Assembly: GCA_002869585.1 (NCBI GenBank)
Contig: PKUO01000082.1
Location: 1-38,307 of the forward strand
Length of the DNA stretch: 38,307 nt
From: Sedimenticola sp.
GTDB taxonomy: Bacteria > Pseudomonadota > Gammaproteobacteria > Chromatiales > Chromatiaceae
Reading direction: 5' to 3'
Part shown: positions 1 to 7,875 of the stretch, one piece after another
Numbering within the stretch: the stretch's first letter is position 1
Layout of the letters: each line of letters begins with the position of its first letter
Notes under the pieces: generated by a model
What the model was told of the DNA's origin: nothing
Database searches by the model: none
The model's input: only the letters and a program-made list of their open reading frames with translations
Translations under genes and position numbers: made by a program

Positions 1-76
1 TATAGGGCACGCCAACCATACCCGCCGCGGTTGCCACGCCGGCGGTTTGAATAAATCCTCTACGTGTGATTTTCAT
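1..76 (-). CDS. fccB: Sulfide dehydrogenase flavoprotein subunit (FccB-like), N-terminus only
   Basis: Partial gene running off the left edge; 25 codons are visible from the ATG at 74-76. The peptide starts MKITRRGFIQTAGVA and continues into an Ala/Gly-rich hydrophobic stretch. This is a classic twin-arginine (Tat) signal with the S/T-RR-x-F core. A strong Shine-Dalgarno (AAGGAGG) lies 9 nt upstream, and only 14 nt separate it from the dihaem cytochrome gene before it. FccB of flavocytochrome c sulfide dehydrogenase is a Tat-exported FAD protein encoded directly after fccA, and it oxidises sulfide to sulfur or polysulfide in the periplasm. The identification is by context; no FAD-domain sequence is visible. 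Another Tat-exported redox partner is possible. Confidence 0.6.
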   Translation of the reverse strand, partial: MKITRRGFIQTAGVATAAGMVGVPY

Positions 77-90
77 GCTGACTTGCCTCC

Positions 91-711
91 TTATTTCTGC
101 TGGCTGGCGTAGAAGTTGAGAAGCGCCATAACACCATCGCTGCCTTCTTTCTCAAGCATCTTTTCCATCTGTTTTTGCATTTTCTTGGGTGCTTCCCGAT
201 CGCCAGACTTGAAGTTGGCCAACTGCCAATTCAGGTAAGGCGTCCATTGACCCGCGAGTACGCCAGCATCATCTTCTGCGGACTGGCCGCCTTCTGCATG
301 ACATTTTTCACAGTATTTATCATGGAGTTTTGCCCCGTTGTCAGCGAGATCCTTGTCGAAATCCTGATGGGCCTTCACGAAAGTCTTGGCTTTGAAGTAA
401 CCGGCCATCGCCTTCAGTTCGTCCTCTGTGTAGCCCTTGGCAATGCGGCCCATGATGGTCGAGGGAATTTCGTCGTTGGCGAATCCCTGCATGGTCTCTA
501 CAAAGTAGTCCGAAGAGAGTCCTGCGATTGTGGGTGAGGCCGGGCCTTGGCTAGAGCCATCGGTTCCGTGACAACCAGCACAGGTGTTGGCAAGCATGCT
601 TGCGCTGGCACCCGTGATTACTTTTGGGGCGTCGTCTGCTGCGAAAGCAGCGGTAGCACTAACTGCTAGCCCTGCAACCACTACAGCCTTGGTTAAGGTT
701 TTGAACGCCAT
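91..711 (-). CDS. fccA: Dihaem cytochrome c, FccA-type subunit of flavocytochrome c sulfide dehydrogenase
   Basis: 206 residues with a Sec signal peptide ending near AFAADD and two CxxCH haem sites, CAGCHG near residue 44 and CEKCHA near residue 134. The two c4-like halves match the length and layout of FccA, which takes electrons from FccB and passes them to small cytochromes in the periplasm. A canonical Shine-Dalgarno (AGGAGG) sits just before the ATG at 711. The Tat-signal gene downstream on the same strand supports the fccAB reading. Without FccB sequence it could be another c4/c553-type dihaem cytochrome. Confidence 0.72.
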   Translation of the reverse strand: MAFKTLTKAVVVAGLAVSATAAFAADDAPKVITGASASMLANTCAGCHGTDGSSQGPASPTIAGLSSDYFVETMQGFANDEIPSTIMGRIAKGYTEDELKAMAGYFKAKTFVKAHQDFDKDLADNGAKLHDKYCEKCHAEGGQSAEDDAGVLAGQWTPYLNWQLANFKSGDREAPKKMQKQMEKMLEKEGSDGVMALLNFYASQQK

Positions 712-870
712 GATACCTCCTTTGGTTTTCAGGCTTATCGTATTCGAAGCTATGGTTGCTTCGTCACAATGCTTGTGGGTTATATGTCGCCATATGCCCT
801 AGCATCAAGTATGCATCCTCTTGATTCTCCAGAAGGATACGAATTCTCTGGGTATAGTTAAAAACGCAGT

Positions 871-1815
871 TTAACCGTCGTTGCTATCCAGCAGCGAGAT
901 AACTTTTTTGTTTCGTTTCTTTTTCGCAATGTCCAGTGCTGTGCGCCCTTCATTGTCTTTCAGTGTCTTATCCGCGCCGTGTTCAAGCAGCAGTTTTACC
1001 AGGTCTTCTGAACGTACAGATGCCGCCTCCATAAGTGCGGTGACGCCATCGTTGTCGGCCTTATTGACTTCTGCATCCTTGAAAACCAAGCGTTCGGCCG
1101 TTTCATAGTGATCCTGTCCGACCGCCCAGATCAGAGCTGTCGCCCCGTCTTGATCAACAGCATTGATGTCTGCACCATTTTCTAACAGCACATTGACCAC
1201 ACCGGTATTGCCCTTGTCTGCCGCGATGATCAGCGCGGTTGCAGCGTGATTGTCACGCAGGCTGTGATCGGCACCGTTCTTGATCAGCAACTGGGCGGTC
1301 TCGGGATGGCCTTTGTCTGCAGTATGCATCAAGGCTGTGCGGCCGTCATTGTCCACGGAGTTGGGATTTGAGCCTTTATAGATAAGCTGGTCAACCATGT
1401 CCGTCAGGCCATAGCGTGATGCAATGGCCAGTGCGTCCCAACCGGCACTGGTACGCGCATTGAGGTCGGCGCCACGTTCAAGTAGCAGGGCGGTGAGGGC
1501 GGTATGTCCGTTTTCCGCGGCCCAGGTGAGTGCGGTGCAGCCTGCAACACCTTTGGCGTTGACGTCTGCTCCGCGTGACAGAAGCAGTGCGGTGGCCTCC
1601 ATGTTGTCACTCTGGATGGCCATCATCAGTGCCGTGATACCGAACTGGTTTGGACTGTTCACATCCATGCCGGCATCCAGCATGCTGCTCAGGGTTTCGA
1701 TGTCGCCGATGCTGGCGGCGATTCTGAAATCCTTCTCGTCCTGGGTATCGCCGGCATGGGCGATGAAGGATAACGAGCTGGCCAGTAAGAGAGCGATTAT
1801 TGTTTTATGCATCAT
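871..1815 (-). CDS. Periplasmic ankyrin-repeat protein
   Basis: 314 residues with an N-terminal signal peptide (to about residue 21, SFIAHAGD) followed by about eight ankyrin repeats covering nearly the whole mature protein. The signatures GxTALxxA and LLxxGADxN recur about every 33 residues. Ankyrin repeats are protein-binding scaffolds; no catalytic domain is seen. The gene lies 42 bp after the tetrahaem cytochrome gene and about 160 bp before fccA, all on the minus strand. It may be co-transcribed and act as a periplasmic partner of the cytochromes. The exact partner is unknown. Confidence 0.8.
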   Translation of the reverse strand: MMHKTIIALLLASSLSFIAHAGDTQDEKDFRIAASIGDIETLSSMLDAGMDVNSPNQFGITALMMAIQSDNMEATALLLSRGADVNAKGVAGCTALTWAAENGHTALTALLLERGADLNARTSAGWDALAIASRYGLTDMVDQLIYKGSNPNSVDNDGRTALMHTADKGHPETAQLLIKNGADHSLRDNHAATALIIAADKGNTGVVNVLLENGADINAVDQDGATALIWAVGQDHYETAERLVFKDAEVNKADNDGVTALMEAASVRSEDLVKLLLEHGADKTLKDNEGRTALDIAKKKRNKKVISLLDSNDG

Positions 1816-1857
1816 TTACCAGTGGCCTCTGTTAAGTGGCGCTGAATTGTCTCAAGA

Positions 1858-2439
1858 TCAGGAGTTGTCAGCCGCTGGGGCGGCATCATCCGGTTCATCG
1901 GGTAACTCGTGGGCGATACCCTTGTGACAGTCGATACAGGTTTCGCCATCGTCAACCGCCCTTGAATGACGTTTGCGCGCCATGCGGCTCTGCTCACCAA
2001 GATCCATCTGATCAAAGTCATGACAGGTCCGGCATTCGCGTGAATTGGAAGCCTTCATCTTTGCCCATACACGGCTGGCCATATCCCAGCGGTGCTGTTC
2101 GTATTTCTCCTTGGTGTCGATCGTGCCGAGTATTTCATGCCATACATCCTTGGCGGCTATTACCTTCGCCACCATTTTGGGGATGAACTCTTTCGGTACA
2201 TGACAATCCGAGCAGGTCGCCCGTACACCGGATATGTTGGTGTAATGGACAGTCTCTTTGTACTCTTCCAGGTTGACCTTCATGGAGTGGCAGGATGTGC
2301 AGAAATCCATTTCGTTAGTGGCCGACAATCCCATGTTGAACAGGCCGGTAAAAATTATTCCTGCAACGAATACTAGTATTAAGATGAATATGTACTTCTT
2401 GCGAGAGGTATTGTTATTACCCATGGAACCGCCTGTCAT
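1858..2439 (-). CDS. NapC/NirT-family membrane-anchored tetrahaem cytochrome c
   Basis: 193 residues with one N-terminal membrane anchor (about residues 15-37) and four CxxCH sites: CTSCH, CSDCH, CRTCH and CIDCH. The last is followed by KGIAHELP, typical of NapC/NirT proteins. This family oxidises membrane quinol and delivers electrons to periplasmic reductases or other cytochromes. No terminal reductase is encoded nearby, so the partner is unresolved. The start could be the ATG at 2439 (GAGG 8 nt upstream) or the internal ATG at 2424 (AGGCGG upstream). Both leave the anchor intact. It heads a minus-strand run with the ankyrin gene and fccAB. Confidence 0.88.
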   Translation of the reverse strand: MTGGSMGNNNTSRKKYIFILILVFVAGIIFTGLFNMGLSATNEMDFCTSCHSMKVNLEEYKETVHYTNISGVRATCSDCHVPKEFIPKMVAKVIAAKDVWHEILGTIDTKEKYEQHRWDMASRVWAKMKASNSRECRTCHDFDQMDLGEQSRMARKRHSRAVDDGETCIDCHKGIAHELPDEPDDAAPAADNS

Positions 2440-2753
2440 TCTCCAAGCCTCGATATGATCTCCGTAATCATTTTGCTGGGATCCAAGTATGCCTCAACCA
2501 GTCTATTGTGTGCTGGTTTCTGGTAGGCACCCTTGTTTCCCATCATGGGTATTTGCTTGGTGAAACAAAGACACTCGACAATGACTACAGTATTTATTAC
2601 TTCTAATTATGCACTTGATGTTAAGGTAATCCACAATAATTTGCAAAGAATTAACATGCGACTTTTTTCTGCGTTTACTGCAAATATCAAGGCGAGATGG
2701 CGCGTTAGAACATTAGTATTTTATTATTTATCATTGCGCCTAATCTATGCACT
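2440..2753. other. Divergent intergenic region
   Basis: This 314-base AT-rich stretch separates the minus-strand tetrahaem cytochrome gene from the plus-strand hemerythrin operon, so promoters in both directions should lie here. A 74-codon open frame on the plus strand (2533-2757) has no recognisable family and no good ribosome site; I treat it as non-coding. Apart from the FNR-type box at its right border I see no clear operator. Confidence 0.5.
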
Positions 2754-2767
2754 TTGATGAAAATCAA
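2754..2767 (+). promoter_or_regulatory. FNR/ANR/DNR-type operator
   Basis: The sequence TTGAT-GAAA-ATCAA is a perfect match to the FNR-family consensus TTGAT-N4-ATCAA. It is centred about 74 bp upstream of the hemerythrin start codon. If FNR binds at the class II position (-41.5), transcription would begin near 2802. This suggests the hemerythrin/DUF2249/NnrS-like operon is induced by low oxygen or nitric oxide. Confidence 0.8.
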
Positions 2768-2834
2768 TGGTGCTGCTTCCCGGTGTGTGTACTATCAACC
2801 TCCATTGACAAAACTCAAAAGCGTAAGGTTGAAC

Positions 2835-3272
2835 ATGTCCAGTATCACTGAAATCATGACTGCAGATCATCGTCATTGTGATGATGCCTTCGCCCAGGCC
2901 GAGGAGCAGATTGCCGCCGGCGAATGGGGTAAGGGGACTGCCCTGCACCAGGCATTTGTGACGAGTACTGAACAGCACTTCCGAAAGGAAGAGGAGGTTT
3001 TGTTTCCGAAATTCGAGCAGGCCACCGGCAGCGCAATGGGGCCAACCCAGGTGATGAAGGCCGAACATGCGCAGATGAGGCAGTTGTTCAAGGATATGCA
3101 GTCTGCTGTTGACGACCAGGATAAGGATCGCTATCTCGGTTTGTCCGAAACCCTGATGATTGTCATGCAGCAGCACAATATGAAAGAAGAACAGATACTC
3201 TATAGAATGGCCGATCAGGCATTCGGTGATATTGCCGATGAGATTTTGCACTCCATGGATGGTATCAACTAA
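2835..3272 (+). CDS. Hemerythrin HHE-domain protein
   Basis: 145 residues from the ATG at 2835, which has GTAAGG upstream. An upstream in-frame TTG at 2754 lies inside the FNR-type box and would give an unlikely leader, so it is rejected. The protein is a four-helix bundle with hemerythrin-type di-iron ligands: H in TADHRHCDD, HxxxE in TEQHFRKEEE, H in AEHAQM and HxxxE in QQHNMKEEQ. Such proteins bind O2 or NO or repair iron-sulfur centres. It is the first gene of a three-gene plus-strand operon with DUF2249 and NnrS-like genes, a grouping typical of NO or microaerobic response. Confidence 0.88.
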   Translation: MSSITEIMTADHRHCDDAFAQAEEQIAAGEWGKGTALHQAFVTSTEQHFRKEEEVLFPKFEQATGSAMGPTQVMKAEHAQMRQLFKDMQSAVDDQDKDRYLGLSETLMIVMQQHNMKEEQILYRMADQAFGDIADEILHSMDGIN

Positions 3273-3299
3273 AACCCCTCTCACTAATCATCCTGTTCA

Positions 3300-3566
3300 G
3301 TGGAGATGAAAGTAACTCTGGATGTCAGTCAACTCGAACCCTGCGAGCCATTGGAGCAGACGCTCAAGGCGCTGGATAATCTGCAGCCAGGTGATTATCT
3401 CCACGTCATTCATCGCAGGGAACCTAAGCTCCTGTTCCCCCTGCTGGAAAAGAGAGGGGCGAGTTGGCAATGCCTGCAGGAGGGACCAGCCCTTTTTGAA
3501 ATATCCATCTGGATGACGGATGATCTGGTAGCCGAGCAGCATGCGCTAGGGGCTGCTGCGGAATAA
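3300..3566 (+). CDS. DUF2249 domain protein
   Basis: 88 residues. The pattern LDVSQLEPCEPLE, then QPGDYLHVIHRREPKLLFPLLEKRG and an end at the family boundary, fits DUF2249, a small SirA/TusA-like fold. These proteins usually lie beside hemerythrin and NnrS genes in denitrifiers and sulfur oxidisers; their biochemical role is not established. The start is the GTG at 3300 or the ATG at 3306, and neither has a strong ribosome site. The stop overlaps the next start (TAATG at 3564-3568), implying translational coupling. Confidence 0.8.
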   Translation: MEMKVTLDVSQLEPCEPLEQTLKALDNLQPGDYLHVIHRREPKLLFPLLEKRGASWQCLQEGPALFEISIWMTDDLVAEQHALGAAAE

Positions 3567-4894
3567 TGCTCGGTACTGCAAATCTCTCTCTCGAGCAGGC
3601 TCCACCCCTGTCAATCCCCTTTCGGTTTTTCCTGACGGCTCCGCTGTTTGGCGTTGTGGCCGGTCTGTTGGTTCTATTCTATGGATCGGAAGTGATCACT
3701 TCGCGCTGGTTGCCGGCGACGCTTGGGTTGACCCATGTGATTACCCTGGGCTTTTTGACCATGGTGATGTGCGGCGCCATGATGCAGATGCTGCCGGTGC
3801 TTACCGGCTCACCGCTTCCCCGTGTGCGGTTTGTAGGGGCCTCGCTGCATATAGGTTTGGTTGTCGGCACTTCAGCACTGGTTCTGTCGTTTTTGACAGG
3901 GTTCAATGTGCTCACCTGGATGGCCATGTTTTTTCTTGGCGTCGGTCTGGGTATATTCCTCGTGGCGTTGTTTGTGGCCCTGATCCGGGTCAAGGTCACC
4001 AGTGCAACGATAACCGGCATGCGTCTGGCAGGTTTCGCCTTGTTTCTGACTATTGCACTGGGTTTGCTTTTGTTGGTTGCACGATCAGGTTGGTTGGAGT
4101 TCAGCCAGCCACGCCTGTGGGTCGATGCTCACCTCGGTTGGGGGTTGGTCGGCTGGGTTGGGTTGTTGCTGGTTTCTGTCTCCTATCAAGTCGTCCCCAT
4201 GTTTCACGTCACGCCGGAATATCCCGGCTGGATGCGTGGCGCTCTGGGCAAAATACTGTTCATACTGCTGCTGGCATGGAGTGTTGGCTGGTTGATGCTC
4301 TCACAGCAAATGGTCAGCGAGTTCATACTCGCACTGCTTTTATTGGTGCTGCTCACTTTTGTGGTGACAACCTTCAGGTTGTTCTTGAAAAAAAAGCGCA
4401 AGGTCAGAGACGTTACCTTGTGGTTCTGGCGAGCCAGTCTGATAGGCGTCCTGGGTGCCGTGATTATCTGGTTTTCTCTGGAGTTCGTACCGCCAACCTG
4501 GGATGCTTCGATTTGGGCGTTGATGATCGGCGCTCTGGCCCTGTTTGCCGCAATGGCCGTCATAAACGCCATGCTGTATAAGATCGCGCCCTTCCTCTCC
4601 TGGTTTCATCTCCAGCACAGACAGTTGGCGCTGGGCTGTTTTTCGGTCTCGGTGCCTCACATGAAGACCTTCCTGTCAGACCGTGCGGTGATCAGTCAAT
4701 TCTATTTGTGGCTGTCGGGGGTGATGTGTTTTCTGCTGGCGCTGCTGCTCCACAGGCAATTGGTCTATCCGGGCGCAATTCTGATGGCGGCGTCCAATCT
4801 ATACCTCTTCTGGAACCTGGTTTCGATTGTGCGCCTATATAATAAGGTGAATCGACAACTCACAGCTGAAGCGGCTAAGCCAGCGCGCGACTGA
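3566..4894 (+). CDS. NnrS-like polytopic membrane protein
   Basis: 442 residues with about 12 hydrophobic segments. Conserved-looking His-containing segments include LTHVITLGFLTMVMCGAMMQ (about residues 50-70), AHLGWGLVGW and SWFHLQH. The H-x-x-TLGF plus Q pattern resembles NnrS and the related haem-copper-like membrane proteins encoded next to hemerythrin and DUF2249 genes. A haem-binding, NO-response role is likely from context. The start overlaps the DUF2249 stop by 1 nt. It could equally be called a conserved membrane protein of the NnrS neighbourhood. Confidence 0.7.
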   Translation: MLGTANLSLEQAPPLSIPFRFFLTAPLFGVVAGLLVLFYGSEVITSRWLPATLGLTHVITLGFLTMVMCGAMMQMLPVLTGSPLPRVRFVGASLHIGLVVGTSALVLSFLTGFNVLTWMAMFFLGVGLGIFLVALFVALIRVKVTSATITGMRLAGFALFLTIALGLLLLVARSGWLEFSQPRLWVDAHLGWGLVGWVGLLLVSVSYQVVPMFHVTPEYPGWMRGALGKILFILLLAWSVGWLMLSQQMVSEFILALLLLVLLTFVVTTFRLFLKKKRKVRDVTLWFWRASLIGVLGAVIIWFSLEFVPPTWDASIWALMIGALALFAAMAVINAMLYKIAPFLSWFHLQHRQLALGCFSVSVPHMKTFLSDRAVISQFYLWLSGVMCFLLALLLHRQLVYPGAILMAASNLYLFWNLVSIVRLYNKVNRQLTAEAAKPARD

Positions 4895-5058
4895 CCTTGT
4901 CGGTTGGCGTTGCGGCGGGGTGAACTTTTCCTGTGGATTTTCCTCAAACCCCACTTACCCCATTCCTGTTTTGATTAGCGACTGGCGGGCTATGGCCTGC
5001 GATAATCGACTGGAATACAAGGCATTTTTTTCAACCCGATACATTAACAGGGTGCAGT

Positions 5059-5886
5059 ATGTCGGCAGTCAGTTTGCAAAATAATCTCATTGCTATCCGT
5101 AATAATAAAATATTCGAGCTTTTCGTCATTGGCGTGATTATCTTCTCGGCCTTGATTATCGGCGCCAAGACCTATCACATCTCGCCGGGCTGGATGTCCC
5201 TGTTTGAGGCCCTGGACCTTGGGGTCACGCTGTTCTTTCTGGTCGAAATCATCATCCGGATGGTAGCCGAGCGGGGTTTGAAAGCGTTTTTCACCAAGGC
5301 GTGGAATGTCTTTGATTTTGTGATTGTGGTTGCCAGTCTGGTGCCTGTGGATGAGAGTGAGATGGCTCTGCTCGGGCGGTTGCTGCGCATTTTCAGGGTG
5401 CTGCGCCTGGTGTCGATTATTCCGGAATTGAGGGTGATGCTGAATGCCTTTCTGAAGGCGATTCCGCGAATGGGCTATGTCTCTTTGCTGATGTTCATCA
5501 TCTTTTATATCTATGCTGCGATCGGTAGCACCCTGTTTGCCCAGATCAACCCTGTACTCTGGGAGAATATCTCGATTTCTCTATTGACCCTGTTTCGTGT
5601 CGCAACCTTCGAGGATTGGACCGATGTCATGTATGAGACGATGGCGGTCTTTCCCTTTAGCTGGTTCTACTACCTGAGTTTTATCTTCGTCGTGGCGTTC
5701 GTCTTTCTGAATATGATGATCGGGATTGTGCTTGAGGTGATGCAGAGAGAGCATGAGGAGTATGATCGGGCCCTGGGACAGGGTGAGGCGGGAGAGGTCC
5801 ACTGGATTCGGGAACACTCCGAAGCCATGGAAAAGCGCCTCGAACGTATGGAGGAGATGTTGCGCTCAATCGAATCGAAGAGTTGA
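5059..5886 (+). CDS. Voltage-gated cation channel, BacNav type
   Basis: 275 residues with six transmembrane segments. S4 (about residues 110-130) carries repeating arginines in GRLLRIFRVLRLV. The pore helix and filter read T183-F-E-D-W-T-D189, followed by S6 (FVVAFVFLNMMIGIVLEVM). After S6 come an acidic neck and a C-terminal coiled coil (EAMEKRLERMEEMLRSIE) that would hold the tetramer. NaChBac-type sodium channels have TLESW at the filter. The acidic residues at 185, 186 and 189 make this variant resemble calcium-permeable designs. The gene stands alone; the next gene converges from the right. Confidence 0.9.
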   Translation: MSAVSLQNNLIAIRNNKIFELFVIGVIIFSALIIGAKTYHISPGWMSLFEALDLGVTLFFLVEIIIRMVAERGLKAFFTKAWNVFDFVIVVASLVPVDESEMALLGRLLRIFRVLRLVSIIPELRVMLNAFLKAIPRMGYVSLLMFIIFYIYAAIGSTLFAQINPVLWENISISLLTLFRVATFEDWTDVMYETMAVFPFSWFYYLSFIFVVAFVFLNMMIGIVLEVMQREHEEYDRALGQGEAGEVHWIREHSEAMEKRLERMEEMLRSIESKS

Positions 5887-5943
5887 TTTAATTGGCTTAG
5901 GCGCGGCGCTCATCCTGGAGTGATCTGCCGTGCGCAAGCCGTT

Positions 5944-7023
5944 TCAGGCATTACCCTGGGTCTTCATGCCGATACCATGTGTCTTGGCGAACTCCAGCAT
6001 GCGCTGGATCGGTAGCACGGCCTTTTCTGCCAGGGCGGGGTCGATGACAATCTCATTGGCGCCGGTCGTAAGTACATCCGACAGGTTTTGCAGTGCATTC
6101 ATCGCCATCCAGGGGCAGTGGGCGCAGCTCTGGCAGGTGGCGCCCTCTCCCTGAGTAGGGGCCTCGATCAGGTTCTTGTTCGGCGCAAGTTGCTTCATCT
6201 TGTGGAAAATGCCGCCATCTGTGGCAACAATAAATTCGTCGTTATCCATCGAGGTGACGGCGTTGATCAAAGCGGTCGTCGAGCCGACCACATCCGCCTG
6301 ATCGATAATGGCGGCAGGCGACTCGGGATGAACAAGGACTGCGGCCCCAGGGTGAAGTTTGCGCAGGCGCTCAAGGGCGACCGATTTGAACTCCTCATGG
6401 ACCACGCATGAACCCTCCCAAAACAGCATATCAGCGCCGGTCAGTTTCTGGACATAGTGCCCCAGGTGCTTGTCTGGCGCCCAGATGATCTTTTCGCCCT
6501 TTTCCGCCAGATGCTTAACGATGGGCAGGGCGATGCCGGAGGTTACCACCCAGTCGGCGCGGGCCTTGACCTCGGCGCTGGTGTTGGCGTAGACCACCAC
6601 GGTGTGGTCCGGGTGCTGGTCGCAGAAGCGCCTGAACTCATCGGCCGGGCAGCCCTCGTCCAGGGAGCAGGTGGCGTTCAGGTCGGGCATCAGAATCCGC
6701 TTTTCCGGATTGAGAATCTTGGCCGTTTCGCCCATGAACCTGACACCGCACACCACCAGTGTTTTGGCAGACTGTTCGCTGCCAAAGCGTGCCATTTCCA
6801 GGGAGTCGGCGACGCATCCGCCAGTCTCCTCGGCCAGTGACTGGAGGTCACCATCGGTATAGTAGTGGGCGACCAGAACCGCATCCTGCTCCTGAAGCTG
6901 TTGCTTGATGCGTGCCTTGAGCGCCGTTTTTTCCTCTTTCGAGAGGGTTGGCCAGTGCGGGTGCGGTGGCACCTCAATCGGGCGTCTGGCGATCTCGGCA
7001 GGGGAGATGATTGTTTCGGTCAT
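5944..7023 (-). CDS. nadA: Quinolinate synthase A
   Basis: 359 residues, the usual length of the long NadA type. NadA condenses iminoaspartate with dihydroxyacetone phosphate to form quinolinate for NAD synthesis. The iron-sulfur cysteines are visible in [25 protein letters not shown] and the C-terminal [13 protein letters not shown]. Other family signatures are [11 protein letters not shown] and [11 protein letters not shown]. It follows the Nudix regulator gene on the same strand, consistent with an NrtR-controlled NAD operon. No nadB is in the window. Confidence 0.96.
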   Translation of the reverse strand: MTETIISPAEIARRPIEVPPHPHWPTLSKEEKTALKARIKQQLQEQDAVLVAHYYTDGDLQSLAEETGGCVADSLEMARFGSEQSAKTLVVCGVRFMGETAKILNPEKRILMPDLNATCSLDEGCPADEFRRFCDQHPDHTVVVYANTSAEVKARADWVVTSGIALPIVKHLAEKGEKIIWAPDKHLGHYVQKLTGADMLFWEGSCVVHEEFKSVALERLRKLHPGAAVLVHPESPAAIIDQADVVGSTTALINAVTSMDNDEFIVATDGGIFHKMKQLAPNKNLIEAPTQGEGATCQSCAHCPWMAMNALQNLSDVLTTGANEIVIDPALAEKAVLPIQRMLEFAKTHGIGMKTQGNA

Positions 7024-7053
7024 TGTCCAAGTCTCGTTTCTGAATGGGCCTTG

Positions 7054-7722
7054 TCAGCGAATGATTTCCACTTTATCGGGATTTTTCACGCGGTATACCC
7101 TGGCTGGTCGGTGATTGCCTCGGCGGCTCATGTTCCCGGTCTCCTCAATCTGCCCCAGGGAGAGTATCCACTTTCTGAAATTGCGCTTATCCAGTTGCTC
7201 GTTCAATAAGATCTCGTAAACAGTCTGGAGTTCGCTCAGGGTGAATGTATCCGGCATGAACTGGAAGGCTATAGTCGAGTAGTTGAGTTTCGCCACGAGC
7301 CGCTGATGCGCCATGCGGATGATTGTGCCATGGTCGAAGGCCAGTTCTGGCGTGTCATCCATGGGAAACCAGGCGACATCGGCTGCATCGCTGGCGGCCT
7401 TCAACTGGAGTTGGTCCGAGGCGCTCAGGGCATAGTAAGTGACACTGATCACCCGCTCTCTCGGATCCCGATCCGGCCGGCCGAAGGTATAGAGCTGTTC
7501 AAGGTAAACGCCGCTGATGCCGGTTTCCTCTCTGAGTTCGCGTGCGGCGCACTCCTCAAGATCCTCGTCGATATCCAGAAATCCGCCGGGCAGCGCCCAG
7601 AATCCCTGATAAGGATCAGCTGCGCGCTTGATCAGCAGGATTTGCAGTTTTTCCGCCAGGATGGTGAAAACGACAATATCCGTTGTTACCGCCGGGTGTG
7701 GATAGGGATAGCTGTAGGGCAA
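7054..7722 (-). CDS. nrtR: NrtR-type Nudix-domain transcriptional regulator
   Basis: A Nudix domain (residues about 10-140) is joined to a C-terminal winged-helix domain (LSELQTVYEILLNEQLDKRNFR onward), the architecture of NrtR regulators of NAD metabolism. The Nudix box is intact: G-x5-E-x7-REL-x-EETGI. ADP-ribose binding, and perhaps hydrolysis, is therefore possible. It lies directly upstream of nadA. The longest frame starts at a GTG at 7752, but that codon sits inside a palindromic operator. I prefer the TTG at 7722, which has AGG 10 nt upstream. A housekeeping Nudix hydrolase is less likely given the extra domain and neighbour. Confidence 0.8.
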   Translation of the reverse strand: MPYSYPYPHPAVTTDIVVFTILAEKLQILLIKRAADPYQGFWALPGGFLDIDEDLEECAARELREETGISGVYLEQLYTFGRPDRDPRERVISVTYYALSASDQLQLKAASDAADVAWFPMDDTPELAFDHGTIIRMAHQRLVAKLNYSTIAFQFMPDTFTLSELQTVYEILLNEQLDKRNFRKWILSLGQIEETGNMSRRGNHRPARVYRVKNPDKVEIIR

Positions 7723-7734
7723 TACTTTTAAACC

Positions 7735-7755
7735 TAAGTGTAAACAGTACACTTA
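7735..7755. promoter_or_regulatory. Palindromic operator of the nrtR-nadA operon (site 1)
   Basis: A perfect inverted repeat, TAAGTGTA-AACAG-TACACTTA, with 8-bp arms and a 5-bp spacer. It lies immediately upstream of the chosen regulator start and overlaps the longest-frame GTG. NrtR proteins bind 21-bp-scale palindromes at NAD-synthesis promoters and are released by ADP-ribose, so autoregulation is the likely role. Confidence 0.75.
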
Positions 7756-7759
7756 ACAT

Positions 7760-7776
7760 AGTGTCGATTATACACA
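7760..7776. promoter_or_regulatory. Second, weaker operator copy (site 2)
   Basis: AGTGT-N7-ACACA repeats the half-site geometry AGTGT-N7-ACACT seen in site 1, with its centre 23 bp away (about two helical turns). The spacing places two dimers on the same face of the DNA, suggesting cooperative repression of nrtR-nadA. Confidence 0.5.
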
Positions 7777-7824
7777 ATGTCAACTATCCCATTGGGGATG
7801 GGGCTGGTGCAGAGTGATAAATAG

Positions 7825-7859
7825 CACACCCACCACCGAGGTGCCCGGTGGTGGGTGTG
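7825..7859 (-). terminator. Hairpin terminator after the dynamin-like gene
   Basis: A stem of 13 to 14 bp, CACACCCACCACC (7825-7837) against GGTGGTGGGTGTG (7847-7859), with a short loop. On the minus strand it is followed by an interrupted T-rich run (CTATTTAT). It lies just past the stop of the minus-strand GTPase gene and before the nrtR promoter. Confidence 0.65.
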
Positions 7860-7875
7860 TTTTGACTGATAAAGG

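Noticed and set aside
2533-2757. 74-codon plus-strand open frame before the hemerythrin gene
   Set aside because: No family, no ribosome site, and its end overlaps the FNR-type box; read as regulatory spacer.
2745-3284. 179-codon open frame opposite the hemerythrin gene
   Set aside because: Hemerythrin ligands and an operon with overlap to DUF2249 make the plus strand the real one; the antisense product has no recognisable pattern.
7825-7859. CACACCCACCACC repeat considered as a CRISPR-like or tandem repeat
   Set aside because: There is only one inverted pair with no spacer array; it is a simple hairpin at a gene end.
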